Positions 36,780 through 50,348 are shown, counted from the stretch's first letter. The stretch is DNA of 64,000 nucleotides from Adiantum capillus-veneris (GCA_014529385.2 CM043959.1:16867309-16931308), one strand, 5' to 3'. Numbers and translations: made by a program. The notes: generated by a model from the sequence alone, not told the origin.

Positions 36780-38885
36780 GGAGGTTGTCGACAAAGGCTG
36801 AGTGCGACTGCACATGGCGATGGAAAGATGACAAGGAAGGGGAAGGGTGGCGGCATGCGGGTGCTTATTCCACGACCCCCCCTAAGGCCACAAAAGGAGG
36901 AACCCGCAGTGGGAGAAGCAAAGCTCGACCGTAGGTAATAGGGAGAGGGTTCGCGGGCATGAGGTTGCTATTAAGGCTTGGCCTTTGACATGGGCTCCCT
37001 TTTTGCAGGTGATGATCCAGGAGGAGGAGGACCTTTCCTCACAAGGAGGGAAGGCAAGCATGCCCAATAGTGAACAGGTAAGGGTTTAGGGTGTTGCTCA
37101 ACTAGCCTGGGTTTAGGGCATGAGGCGGGCATAGGATTCTCACCCTTGCACAAACTACATTGTAGGTCATGACGGAGGTGGTGGGGTCCAAGGAAAGGGA
37201 GGAGGATCATCCTCCCACTCCTCCTATGAAGAAGAACCCAAGTAAGCTCCCTTTCAAGGGGGGTAAGGGTGAGAAGCGACCTCTTGCACGACAAACAAAC
37301 ACGCGATCTCAAAGCTTGGTGCAATTCAAAAAAAAGATCTAAGTTTCATGAGGATAGGCATGCTAGAGATGACATCAAGGCCACTGTTTGTTAAAATCAG
37401 GTATGTCCGGGTTTACACCTGCGTAGAGGCATGTCCATAGGAGTGCTCGTTGGAATCTCTTTCTGACTACCGTAGGGTGGTGAGAAGGAGACAGAGGTCC
37501 AAGTATTGCATGAGGCCACTTCCAAGAAAATTCAGGTATGTCCGGGTTTACGCCTAATCATGGCCATTGGGGTGTGCTCTAACTATTGCTCTTTATGCAT
37601 TGTGTTGAGAAGGGCAAGAAGACAACCATACCTCTGGACGGGGACGGGTCTCAAATGCCACATGAGGATCCCGTTGTTGTGGATTTGGTGACAAAGGGAG
37701 GGATGCAGGTATTTTCTCCTTCTCCAACTTGGGTTTCCCTGGGTTTACATGTGAGGCCCATGTTTGCACATAGGGCTTGCCCAGGTTTTCATGCCATGCC
37801 GATATTGGCTGGGTTTATTTGTCAAGTCCGTGGTGCTAAAAGGTTGCATTTCATGGCTTCTCTTTATAAGGTGGGTTGATCCCAAGGTTTTGTTTGTGGG
37901 TAGAGGTTAAACCTAAAGGTTGATGAAGGCCGGGATGGGAAGAGGCTGCTTGTGAAGCCCAAAGAGAAGATCCAGACAAAGGGTTACGATGTGAAGAGGC
38001 CCCTTGTGAAGCCCAAGGAGAAGGTCCAAATGAAGGGTTTTGAAGCAAAGAAGGCTCTTGTGAATCCCAAGGAGAAAGGTCTAGATGTGGTTCAAAAGCC
38101 CTCAATTGTCTACTTGAAGGGTCATGAGGTAGAGAAACAATCCAAGGTGGCGAGTGAAAAGGGGAAGGGAAAGCTTCAACTGCAAGAGAAGCCTAAGAAA
38201 AATGCTATAATTGCCACCACAAAAGAAGCCAAAGGTAGTAAGAGAAAGCTTCTTGAAGTAGAAGGGGCCGGTTCAGGCTCTACATCCAAGCGAACAAAGG
38301 TTGGAACCTCTCAAGCATTGAGCGTCGGTCCTATGAGTCCCTCTCTGACCCCTCTACATTTAGTCTCGAGCATGCCTGAGTTTATATTTGGGTTAACAAG
38401 GGTTGCCTACCATTTCTAAAGTTATGTAGGTATTTTCTTTTATACAGGTGTAGAGAGCTGACTCATTGAAGTTATCCCAGCCATATGCAGAGCTTTATGT
38501 TGATGGGAAGCTCGTCCGAATGTGCCGAGCAGATCCGGCTTGCCCAAGTAGAAACACGCGGATGGATAAGCGGCAACATAGGGTGACTAGTGCTTCTTTA
38601 AACCCCATTCCAATGTCTACACAAAGAGATAGGTTACGTGTGACAGAGAGATTTGAAGATGTGGACCGCAAGTATGAGTTGAGTCACAAGGCTATTCAAG
38701 CAAGGGCCCTCATTAGGGTCTTGAAAGCCTGGGATTCTATCAACAAGAAGAAAGTATGATGCACCAAAGATGACTTTCTCCTTGACTTCTCGGCTGCTCG
38801 TATGAAAAAGGCTGATGTTGTGCAAGAGATGAAGAAAAATGCTATAATGAAGAAGATACGACAAGGCTACAAATTCCATGTGAGT

Positions 38886-38960
<75 letters not shown>

Positions 38961-39500
38961 TTGCCCATCAATGCTTGGGTCTACACTGTCTAACATTGCC
39001 CGGGTTTACATAACCTGCCAGTGCAGCGGCGTGTTCGGAGCTTGAGTCCTATAAGTGAGGATGAAGAGATAGGGGAGGAAGATGATACCAGTGATGGTTA
39101 TGGTGGGGATGATGAAGAAGTTGATGTGATGACCAAGGGACTGAGAAAGGGAGTGACAAAGAAGGTCAAGAGGATCATGAAGATGGGGGAGATAGGTACG
39201 GGAGTGATGAAGGGACTGAGGACAGTGGGGATGATGGAGACAGTGGCGGGAGTGAGAGTGGTAAAAGTGAGAGTGGTAAAAGCGACGTGTGATGGGGAGG
39301 ATAGAAAGGGTGATGGAGACAGTGTGGATGGAAGTGATGAAGGGGATGCTACCGATGCTCAAGGTGAGGATGCATCAACGGATGGGGATGGGGAAGGTGA
39401 GGCATGCGAGAAGGTGTCAATGGATGAGGACTCCACATCACACCTGAGTGGAGATGGAGATGGTGGCACCCTGAGGCAGCGGCTGTCCTTGCGTTGCTGA
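36780..39500 (+). pseudogene. Unknown multi-exon gene with basic middle and acidic C-terminus
   Basis: Exon-like blocks are bounded by CAG|GT and AG sites. They include VMIQEEEDLSSQGG, VMTEVVGSKEREEDHPP, a long Lys-rich block with three imperfect copies of a VKPKEKVQMKGFEAKK-type repeat (37952-38110) and NLS-like SGSTSKRTKVG, and a block from 38466 (AELYVDGKLVRMCRADPACP) to 38879. Intron 38880-39026, holding a (GT)34 run, joins in frame to RRVRSLSPISEDEEIGEEDD and an acidic tail ending at 39500. A TGA at 38757 interrupts the frame. Within 39130-39290 another frame is more acidic, suggesting compensating frameshifts. No known domain is recognised. Confidence 0.4.
38889..38957. repeat. (TG)34 microsatellite in a predicted intron
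   Basis: An uninterrupted TG run starting 9 bases after the predicted GTGAGT splice donor at 38880. Confidence 0.95.
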
Positions 39501-39689
39501 GGTCAGTTTAGGCCCGATGCATTGATAGAGATTTTTTGTATTACATCTCTCAACTTCTTGCTATGTAAATTTTGGATGACATGAGTTTTCCCATGTTTTG
39601 AATGATAATGTCTTTGCCCCAATGCTATACCTAACTATGTTGAAACTTCTAACCAGTTAAGGAGTTATTGTTAATGGCTTTGGGTATAA

Positions 39690-40777
<1,088 letters not shown>

Positions 40778-40903
40778 CATGTAGAAATGCCTTTATGAAA
40801 GGGAAAGTTCCAGCAGAAACACTGGTGCATGTACACTTGAAGAAACTTTACATCTCTCACTTTTAGAAAATTGGAGTTGTCCGACGGAACAAAACACCTA
40901 AAC

Positions 40904-42557
40904 TGTCATTAAATATCTAATATCTAACCAAACCAAGTGATTTTCTCATATTAAACTGATCATTTAATATGGGATAATAAACGGGAACAAGAATTAGAAT
41001 ATAGACATGTGCTTACGGATCTATCTCAACACGGGGCCAATGGTAAAGGGGCCCAAATGAGAGATGGTATGTCAAAGAGCAAGGTTAGCTAATGAAGCTT
41101 AAAAGAACTTAGGGTTAGCTTCATTAAAGACCTCCAATGGTTAGTGTTAAAAGTTCTTTGACCTTAAGTAAGCTAGGGCTGAGCTTGAGGTGGGAAGCTA
41201 GGGTGGTGCTTGAGGTGGGAACCTTAATCAAGCTAGGGCTGTACTTGAGGTGGGAACCTGACCTAAACTTAAGCAAGCTAGGGTTGTGCTTCAGGTGGGA
41301 ACTCCACCTAAGGTGCTTGTCATGCTTGATGACTAAGGTAGTTGAGGTACTTGTCACATTTAATGAGGAAGTTTCTTGAGTTGCTCCCTATGCATGGGGG
41401 GTAAGATGCTTGAGTCAAAAAGAGAACCTACACACTTAATGAGGAAGTCCCTTGGGAAACTTCCTATGCATAAAAATCTCAAACTTAGGGGAATTCTAAA
41501 AGAGCACATGGGACACATGTCAGACTCTCACTAAGCTTAACCACATGGTGTGCTTGAGTGCTATTGGTTGGACTAAAGAGGGGTCCAATGAGCTTATACT
41601 TCCATCTAACAAATATCTAGATATTTTCAAGCTCTCTCTCTCTAAGGGGTAAGGAGGACACTTGTCAAAAGACTACCAATGTACTTGACTGCATGCTGCA
41701 TGTGATTGGTTAGGGGGAGAGGGTTCCAATGAGCTTGCAACATGCAGAAAGGTCACCACTCGCCCAAAGCAAGGAGGGGGGGTGCTAGGGGGATATAATC
41801 CACACACACACACTCATTTGTAAAGCCATTCTCACTTGGTGAAAGTTGAGGAACACCACCTCCTTCTCCAAGCTTGTGAGAGTGAAAGCCTACACCAACA
41901 CTCTTGGCTATGGATACAAATCCAACCAAGAGTCATGCTTCAATGCTTTAGCTTGCCATCTTCTCCATCTTCATTACTATGCTATTATGTATGCTAGCAA
42001 GAAGATTAATGATAAGTGAGGAACTATTTCTTTCTCCTATGGAATTTTTCTTGCCTATCCTCATTCCCCGCTAGCTCTCTCCACCTTCGAAGGTGTTTGA
42101 GGCCTTGGGACTGAGGCTTGGGATAGTTAATGCTTTCTTCAAGTTTATGTTATGCTTGTGATGCATGGAGCTTTCCATCTTCATTGCATCACCTAGTTTA
42201 CAAGGAACACAAAGATTGTATTGTGCCAAGTCTCTCTTAATGGGAGAAACTTTAATACAAATGGCTATTGGAGGGGGGACCGGCTCCATATGAATCCGGT
42301 CCTCAACTATTGTCATTTTCTGTAAACTCTCTATCTTGCAAAAGTATTGTTCATGCCAAGTTAACTAAGTACCATGTTTATGTTGCTACCATCAATTAAG
42401 TTCAACCGCTATGCTCACAAAGAATCTCTCAAAAGTGCTTCACCTAATTTCCCAATTCCGCTACTCAACCTCTATGCTCACAAAGAATCTCTCAAAAGTG
42501 CTTCACCTAATTTCCCAATTCTGCTACTCTCAAAGTTCATAGGCAATTTCCATTACA
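40904..42557 (+). repeat. 5' LTR of C (1,654 bp)
   Basis: Starts TGTCATTAAATATC and ends CCATTACA just before the primer site. It holds tandem-like variants of 'cttgaggtgggaaccttaagcaagctagggct' (41185-41310) and a duplicated phrase 'tatgctcacaaagaatctctc' (42409 and 42472). Confidence 0.92.
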
Positions 42558-42558
42558 T

Positions 42559-42570
42559 TGGTATCAGATC
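42559..42570 (+). other. Primer-binding site of C
   Basis: TGGTATCAGATC begins two bases after the LTR end, a match to the initiator tRNA-Met 3' end as used by many plant gypsy elements. Confidence 0.88.
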
Positions 42571-42902
42571 ATTTGGTTTCTTATTTCTTCCTTAAGAAGA
42601 GAGGTCCTTAAGTAGCCTATTAATGATCGTTTTTGTTAATTATATTAGGGTAAGTGGGTTTGGGATCTATTATCGGTTTTATTGAGCCCACTATGTGGGA
42701 TATGGTGCACACCTTGGGAGCTTTGGTTTTAATAATGGATTCTTTTTAGACTTGCCTATGGCTTTACCATTATTGAGCCATAAGAAGTCCAAAAGGAGCT
42801 ATCCCTCGACAACTTCGCTATGTAAGACTCACTCCACTACTCTCTATAATTAACCAATTTGAGACGTGGGTTTAGATAATTAAGTGCTTATTTTCAAAGG
42901 CT
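42571..42902 (+). other. Leader of C between primer site and gag repeats
   Basis: No coding frame. The end of the leader (AAGAGGAGTAGCAACTAAG at about 42903) supplies the sequence found at each junction of the gag repeats. Confidence 0.5.
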
Positions 42903-44275
42903 AAGAGGAGTAGCAACTAAGGTTTTGAATTGCCAAAGCATACACTAAGTAAACACATAAGTTTAATTAGCATGGATGACAATAACCAAGAGAGGAGAAT
43001 GAACATTGATAACTTTGATTTTTCACATGAAGGTGCCAATGATGATGCCCCCATGTTTGTTAATTATCTTGTCACTAGGTTGCAACAAGCTATGGGCAAC
43101 CCCACTTTGCAAGCCGAAGTTACTCAACAACTTCGTGCTTATGGGATCTTCTTTCCTCTCCAAGAGGAGAGAGAGCTTACAAGGCTCTTGAAGAGACCCC
43201 CAAAAGAAGACTCTCTCCCATACGAGAGGAGGAATCCAAAGATCAAGAGGAGTAGCAACTAAGATTTTGAATTGCCAAAGCATACACTAAGTAAACACAT
43301 AAGTTTAATTAGCATGGCTGACAATAACGAAGAGAGGAGAATGAACATTGATAACTTTGATTTTTCACATGAAGGTGCTAATGATGATGCCCCCATGTTT
43401 GTTAATTATCTTGTCACTAGGTTGAAACAAGCTATGGGCAACCCCACTTTGCAAGCCGAAGTTACTCAACAACTTCGTGCTTATGGGATCTCCTTTCCTC
43501 TCCAAGAGGAGAGAGAGCTTACAAGGCTCTTGAAGAGACCCCCAAAAGAAGACTCTCTCCCATACGAGAGGAGGAATCCAAAGATCAAGAGGAGTAGCAA
43601 CTAAGATTTTGAATTGCCAAAGCATACACTAAGTAAACCCATAAGTTTAATTAGCATGGCTGACAATAATGAAGAGAGGAGAATGAACATTGATAACTTT
43701 GATTTTGCACATGAAGGTGCTAATGATGATGCCCCCATGTTTGTTAATTATCTTGTCACTAGGTTGAAACAAGCTATGGGCAACCCCACTTTGCAAGCCG
43801 AAGTTACTCAACAACTTCGTGCTTATGGGATCTCCTTTCCTCTCCAAGAGGAGAGAGAGCTTACAAGGCTCTTGAAGAGACCCCCAAAAGAAGACTCTCT
43901 CCCATACGAGAGGAGGAATCCAAAGATCAAGAGGAGTAGAAACTAAGATTTTGAATTGCCAAAGCAGACACTAAGTAAACACATAAGTTTAATTAGCATG
44001 GCTGACAATAACGAAGAGAGGAGAATGAACATTGATAACTTTGATTTTGCACATGAAGGTGCTAATGATGATGCCCCCATGTTTGTTAATTATCTTATCA
44101 CTAGGTTGAAACAAGCTATGGGCAACCCCACTTTGCAAGCCGAAGTTACTCAACAACTTCGTGCTTATGGGATCTCCTTTCCTCTCCAAGAGGAGAGAGA
44201 GCTTACAAGGCTCTTGAAGAGACCCCCAAAAGAAGACTCTCTCCCATACGCGAGGAGGAATCTAAAGATCAAGAA
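42903..44275 (+). repeat. 342-bp tandem repeat, four copies, duplicating the gag start
   Basis: Units start at equivalent points near 42930, 43272, 43614 and 43956, a period of exactly 342 bp (114 codons). Each holds part of the leader, an ATG (MADNNEERRMNIDNFDF) and about 100 gag codons ending in LPYERRNPKIKRSSN and a TAA. Only the fourth copy continues into the rest of gag. Copies are nearly identical, so the expansion is recent relative to LTR divergence. The junction suits a template switch at AAGA between the gag segment ATCAAGA and the leader segment CTAAGA. Confidence 0.95.
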
Positions 44276-45360
44276 ATCCAAAGATGTGGCTCCACGAAGA
44301 AGGAGGACTAAACGATCACCACTGTCCTCCCAAGAGGAAACGGTTAACCCATAGTCCTTGTACTTGTCACTCCAAAAGGGAAGAGAGGAAACCAAGGAAG
44401 AAAAGGTCAAGAAAGAGGTCACCCTCTTCTCCTTATTCTTCACCTTCCTCCTCTACCGATGAAAGCTATGGCTATTCTCCTAGAGAATATAAGAGGAGAG
44501 GACATCACAAACCTTACCTTGCATGGCGAAGGTCACAAAAGCTCAAGAAGTTCAAAGAGGGAGGAAAGAGTATCTCTTTTCTCACCTATGATGGCACCTT
44601 TGGTGCTACCGACAAAGTATTGGCCTTCATCCAGCAATTTGATGCGGCCTTTGGAGAGGAGGGCTTCACGGAGTCCTCCAAGCTATGCCATGTAGCTATG
44701 CACTTCCAAAAAATTGGCTCGTCAATGGTGGGCTAGCCTTCAAGGCAATGGTGAAGCCCCAAAGACATGGAAAACTCTACAAGTTTCCATCATGAAGCAA
44801 TTCCTTGCGAGTGATGAAAAGGACAAAGTGCTCACCAAATGAAGGAGTTTAAGGTTTCTCTCTCATGAGTCTATCCACAAATGTGTGGACAAGTTTTGGG
44901 ATTTACATCTCAAGGCTACTGCCTTTCAAAAGATAGACTTTGCTGAGCAAAAACAACAATTCTGTGTAGGATTACCTGAAGAGATGGCCAAGTCTGTAAA
45001 CTCTCAACGCCCTGACTCTATCAGCGAAGTAATCGACCATACCATGGTTGCTTCACACATCAATTTCCAACAAGGGGTTAGATGGAATGTCAAACCCATG
45101 GAAAATAAAGACAAAAGTGATGCAAAGGGAAATATTAATGCCCAAAATTTTTCCCATAGCCATTCCAACAACAACAACAACAATCGGTCCAAGGAGAAAG
45201 GAGTTTACAATGGTAAAAAAAAACTTCTCCTGAAGAGCTTGAAACTTTTCGCAAGGATCACAAATGTGGGGAGCAAGGACATGGCTATCATTCTTTCCCC
45301 AAAAGAAATGCTCGCATTGAGACTGCTAGAGCTTCCACTATCGAAGCCCCAAAAATGAAA
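43956..45360 (+). pseudogene. C gag
   Basis: The fourth repeat copy runs through IKKSKDVAPRRRR into an Arg/Lys/Ser-rich stretch. The retrotransposon gag domain follows in another frame: SFLTYDGTFGATDKVLAFIQQFDAAF, then (shifted) WASLQGNGEAPKTW and VDKFWDLHLKATAFQKIDFAEQKQQF at 44885. A decayed zinc knuckle with KCGEQGHGYHSFP sits near 45270. At least two frameshifts (near 44280 and 44735) and a stop before 44885 break it. Confidence 0.85.
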
Positions 45361-45790
45361 ACGCATTGCAAAGGATCACCTCTCTCCTATGCTTGGGGAA
45401 AGGTAAGGGAGCATGATGCCTTCATCTTGTTTGACCCTGGTTCTACTCTCAACTTTATATCAATGGAGTTGGCCACCAACTTGGGCATTCAAGCTTTTGA
45501 GATGGGAGATGCTATAACTGTCGATGCTGTTTTCAAGGGATAGCAAGCCTCCGTTACTCCCTTGATTGGGAAGTTGAGGCTTCATGTCCAAAGCTATGTC
45601 AACAAAGAAGACCTTTTTTATCTCTCCTCTCCAACATGAGGATGCTATCCTAGGGGTACCATGGCTTCAACTGCATGGTTGCCAACATGAAGTTCCCTGA
45701 AGGGAGAATCTACTTCTCCTATAGGGGAAAGAATATGTATATAGATGCTAATGAGTCTGGTTGTGCTATACCACTTGTAAATCCTCTTGC
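45361..45790 (+). pseudogene. C aspartic protease
   Basis: The frame from 45355 reads AFILFDPGSTLNFISMELATNLGIQAFEMGDAI. DPGST is the retropepsin active-site triplet region (usually DTG or DSG followed by A or S). A stop at 45541 ends the frame; further frames carry the later strand with AILGVPWLQLHGC (about 45640-45680), the usual protease-end motif. After about 45810 the pre-RT linker seen in fragment F is deleted. Confidence 0.8.
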
Positions 45791-45829
45791 CCTTGATAAA
45801 TCAATGACCATCGAATTGAACTCCTATCA

Positions 45830-47110
45830 AGAAGCTCACCGCCTAACAAACCTCCCTATCGAGTTTCACAAGCTCAACAAGAGGAGATCATGAGGCAAGT
45901 ACAAGAATTGGTAGACAAAGAAATGGTGAGGCCTAGCTCCTCTCCCTTTTTCTCTCTAGTCCTTTTAGTGCAAAAGAAAGATGGTACATGCTGCATGTGT
46001 GTGGAATATCGTGCACTAAACCATATCACTGTCAAAAACATATTTTTCGTACCTCGGGTAGAAGATCTTTTTGATAAGCTACAAGGCTCTACCTACTTTA
46101 GTAGGATTGACCTTAAAAGTGGCTACCATCAAATAAGGATAGTGAACGAAGATATCCTAAAGACCGCGTTGCGTACAACGTTTGGCCTTTATGAATATCT
46201 AGTCATGCCTTTTGGCTTGACTAATGCACCAGCTACATTCAATCAATTAATGGAGAAAAGTTTTAGACCCTATCGCAAATTCACTGGAGTGTTCTTTGAA
46301 GATATCATCATCTACTCCAATTCCTTGGAGGAACACAAGCAACATCTCTAAGTGATTTTTCAAGCATTAAGGGAGAATAAACTTTTTCTCAATCAAAAGA
46401 AAAGCGAATTTTTCCTTCAAGAGATTCAATACTTAGGTCATATTATCTCTCGAGATGGTATCCGTATGGATCCATCAAAGTTGGAGGTAATAAAAGCATG
46501 GCCTAATCCAAGGAATCTACATGTGCTAAGAAGCTTTATTGGTATGTGTGCATACTATAGATGCTTCATAGAAAAATTCTCTCAAATAGAAGGACCATTA
46601 CATGACTTAACAAAGAAAAAACGTTAAGTATTCATGGACTGCTAAGGAGCAAAGTGCTTTTGACAAGCTCAAAGAGAAGCTTACCTCCCAACCAGTTCTT
46701 TTGCTTCCAGATCTCTCAAAGCCATTTGAGGTCCAATGTGATGCTTGTGGTGATTGACTTGGAGCAGTCTTGCTTCAAGAAGGGCATGCCATAGCATATG
46801 AGAGCCGAAGGCTCAACACGGATGAACGGGTCTTAGGCATTAATGAGAAAGAGCTGTTACCTGTTCTACATGCCCAAGACACATGGAAGCACTATCTATT
46901 AGGGAATCCATTCATTTTACGAACAGACCATCAAAGTCTCAAGTACTTCATGACACAAACAAAGCTTTCCAACAAACAAATGAGGTGGGTAAATTTCTTT
47001 CAAAATTTAATTTCCACATTGCTCACATTGCTGGTAAGCACAATCAAGTGGCCGATGCACTTTCACGACGACCAAAAGTTAATGCTGTGTCAATAGCAAC
47101 TCACAATGAT
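45830..47110 (+). pseudogene. C reverse transcriptase and RNase H
   Basis: RT fingers begin VDKEMVRPSSSPF (about 45905). The palm shows FSRIDLKSGYHQIRI and MPFGLTNAPATFNQLM. The catalytic box reads FFEDIII in place of the usual YxDDI, so the first Asp of the pair is Glu and the copy is inactive. The thumb continues after a TAA near 46351. RNase H shows FEVQCDACGD, a stop, LGAVLLQEGHAIAYESRRL, INEKELLPVLHA and RTDHQSLKYFMTQ. The end of RNase H (HIAGKHNQVADALSRRPK) is in another frame after a shift near 46990. Confidence 0.9.
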
Positions 47111-48512
47111 CTATCTTCTATGATAGATGAGTATGCTACTGACCCTGACTTTAAAGACATAATGTTAGCCCTTGCTTTGGGGAAGAAAGATGAACCATTC
47201 ACCTTGCAAGATGGTTATCTTCTCCATGGCAATAGACTATGTGTTACCCACTCCCTTCGTGAGAAAGCCATGTATGATCCCATGCTCCTCCCTATGCGGG
47301 GCATAGAGGAATTCAGCCTACTCTTCGAGGAGTAGAGACGTACTTTTATTGGCCTACCATGAAAGTGGACATACAAGAGTATGTTTCAAAATGTGTAGTA
47401 TGCCAAAAGACCAAGTATGATAGAGGGAATCAACCCGGATTACTCCAGCCATTGCCAATTCCTAATTCACCGTGGGAGAGTATATCCATGGATTTTATCT
47501 TTGGATTACCAAAATCTATGTATGGGAATACGGGAATATGGACAATAGTCGACAGGTTTAGCAAGCAAGCACACTTTATCCCTGTCAAGAAGACTATGAA
47601 GGCACACCAAATGGAAACTTTCTTCATATCGCAGATTTTCAAACGCCATGGATTTCCAACATCCATCGTGTCAGCTAGAGATCCTAGAATGATCAGTAAT
47701 TTTTGGAAAGGTCTCTTTGAAAATCTAGGTATTAGATTGAATCTCTCTTCGGCCTATCACCCACCCGTACGCCAAAGTGAGATAGCCAATCTTACGATTC
47801 TTGATCTACTAAAGACCTATGTTATAGAAGCAGATCAACGCTCATCATGGGAAAAGTACTTACCTCTTGTAGAGTATGCGTATAATAATACTATCCATAC
47901 TTCTATGGGAAAAGCACCTTTTGAAATCATAGACGGAAGACCTAAAAGTCCCTTGCTACTTAAATTACATGGGAAGATCTTCGCTGCCAAGTATAGCCGT
48001 AACTTGCAAACATCTTTTCAAAAGATTAAGGAGGCTATATCCATCTCCCAACTAAGGCAAAAAGCTGTTTCTTACAAGCACAGAAGGGCCTTAACATTCA
48101 AAGAAAATGATTGGGTCTTACTTAAGTTTCCTAAGGCTCGATTGAGGCAAACAATGGGCAAAAATCCTACGGGCCATCAAAAGTATTATGCTAAATTAGC
48201 AAAAAGATACTATGGTCCTTTTCAAATTTTGAAGCCAATCAATGAGGTGGCTTATCAACTCAAGTTACCTAACCATTAGCTCATACACAATGTTTTCATG
48301 TGAGCCTACTCAAGCCCTACAAAGGAGAGCCTCCAAATGAACCAATTATTGAAAACCCTCCCGAAATCGAAGATCAAGAAGAGGTACTACAACCTGAAGC
48401 TATCCTTCAGCATGAAGACAAGGTACTACAACATAGTAAGACTATCCAACGGTATCTTAATAAGCTAAAAAATTATCTTTTTGAAGATGCTAGATGGATG
48501 CAAGGAATCTAG
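47111..48512 (+). pseudogene. C integrase with chromodomain-like end
   Basis: The zinc-binding region spans a frameshift near 47335; the C pair is CVVCQKTK. The core shows MDFIFGLPKSMYGN (first D), VSARDPRMISNFW (second D) and RQSEIANLTILDLL (E), so the DDE triad is kept. The C-terminal segment reads NDWVLLKFPKARLRQ and KRYYGPFQILKPI. After a stop at 48277 and a frameshift, SLLKPYKGEPP and the chromodomain-like PEAILQHEDKVLQHSKTIQRY, then KLKNYLFEDARWMQ, finish at 48512. The 306-codon central frame (47359-48279) is the longest intact piece of C. Confidence 0.9.
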
Positions 48513-48922
48513 CTTAAGGATAGTATGAACCTTGTCAACGCTTACAATGCTACATTAGAGTAACCATATGTACATGTTTCTTTTAAATGATCAATGTTTT
48601 TGTCTTATAAGATTAATTCTCTCTTTATTGTGCACAAATCTAAGTAGTATGCATACTAAGAATCATGTTTGGGATGACGATGTCTCTCAAACACCATGTA
48701 GAATTTGTCACTCTACTTGGGAGGATGAAATAAAACAAAAGAGTAGACATGCTTGTGGCAACTATGTCTCCCAAGCACCAAATGGATTAATCATTCATAT
48801 TAGAATGATGTCGCAGGGTAAAAAAGAGATCCTCTATCCGCTAAGACAACTTGACTAATGACTATGACTTTATCTCTTTTACCTCATAGTTGAGGACGAC
48901 TATGATTTCAAGAGAGAGGTAA
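48513..48922 (+). other. 3' untranslated region and polypurine tract of C
   Basis: No gene is seen; frames at 48568-48858 show no domain. The tract CAAGAGAGAGGTAA (48909-48922) lies directly before the LTR start and is matched by the equivalent position in D (30515 onward, minus strand). Confidence 0.6.
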
Positions 48923-50348
48923 TGTCATTAAATATCTAATATCTAACCAAACCAAATGATTTTCTCATAATAAATTGATCATTTAATATGGGATAATAAA
49001 CGGGAACAAGGGCTAGAATATAGACATGTGCTTACGGATCTATCTCAACAGGGGGCCAATGGTAAAGGGGCCCAAATGAGAGATGGTATGTCAAAGAGAA
49101 AGGTTAACTATTGAAGCTTAAAAGACCTTAGGGTTAGATTCATTAAAGACCTCCAATGGTTAGTGTTAAAAGTACTTTGACCTTAAGCCAGCTAGGGCTG
49201 AGCTTGAGGTGGGAAGCTAGGGTGGTGCTTGAGGTGGGAACCTTAAGCCAGCTATGGATGTGATTGAGGTGGGAACCTGACCTAAACTTAAGCAAGCTAG
49301 GGTTGTGCTTGAGGTGGGAACTCCACCTAAGGTGCTTGTCATGCTTGATGACTAAGGTACTTGAGGTACTTGTCACATTTAATGAGGAAGTTTCTTGAGA
49401 AGCTTCCTATGCATGGGGGGTAATATGCTTGAGTCAAAAAGAGAACTACACACTGAATGAGGAAGTTGCTTGAGAAACTTCCTATGCATAAAAATCTCAA
49501 ACTTAGGGGAATTCTAAAAGAACACATGGGACACATGTCAGACTCTCACTAAGCTTAACCACATGGTGTGCTTGAATGCTATTGGTTGGGCTAAACAAGG
49601 GTCCAATGAGTTTCTACTTCCATCTAACAAATATCTAGATATTTGCAAGCTCTCTCTCTGTAAGGGGTAAAAAGGACACTTGTCAAAAGACTACCCATAT
49701 ACTTGACTTCATGTTGCATGTGATTGGTTAGGGGGAGAGGGGTCCAATGAGCTTATAACATACAGAAAGGTCACCACTCACCTTGCGCAAGGAGGGGGGG
49801 TGCTAGGGGGATATACTCCACACACACACTCATTTGCAACGCCATTCTCGCTTGGTGAAAGTTGAGGAACACCACCTCCTTCTCCAAGCTTGTGAGAGTG
49901 AAAGCCTACACCAACACTCTTGGCTATGGAATGCAAATACAACCAAGAGTCATGCTTCAATGCTTAAGCTTGCCATCTTCTCCATCTTCATTACTATGCT
50001 ATTATGTATGCTAGCAAGAAGAGTAATGATAAGTGAGGAACTGTTTCTTTCTCCTATGGAACGTTTCTTCCGTATCCTCATTCCCCGCTAGCTCTCTCCA
50101 TCTTAGAAGGTGTTTGAGGCCTTGGGACTGAGGCTTGGGATAGTTAATGCTTTCTTCAAGTTTATGTTATGCTTGTGATGCATGAAGATTTCCATCTTCA
50201 TTGCATCACCTTGGTTACAAGGAACACAAAGATTGTATTGTACCAATTCTTTCTTGATGGGAGAAACTATAATACAAATGCCTATTGAAGGGGCGACCGG
50301 TTCCATATGAATCCGGTCCTCAAATATTGTCATTTTCTCTAAACTCTT
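48923..50348 (+). repeat. 3' LTR of C, truncated by insertion of B
   Basis: Homologous to 40904-42331 of the 5' LTR. Similarity ends after AAACTCT, where TGTTGG of B's LTR begins. Confidence 0.93.

Larger units (their letters stand above)
40904..50348 (+). mobile_element. Chromovirus C, Ty3/gypsy, with long LTRs
   Basis: The 5' LTR (40904-42557), a tRNA-Met-type primer site, gag, protease, RT, RNase H, integrase with a chromodomain-like end, a purine-rich tract (48910-48922) and a 3' LTR (48923-50348) follow in the standard Ty3/gypsy order. The 3' LTR is cut at 50348 by element B; the missing part, equivalent to 42332-42557, should lie beyond B's 5' end outside the window. The LTRs differ by many point changes, so the insertion is old. 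Gag begins with a four-fold tandem repeat. Every gene has stops or frameshifts. Confidence 0.92.

Noticed and set aside
42930-43946. The three short gag copies as separate host genes
   Set aside because: They are units of one 342-bp tandem repeat inside the retrotransposon's gag region.
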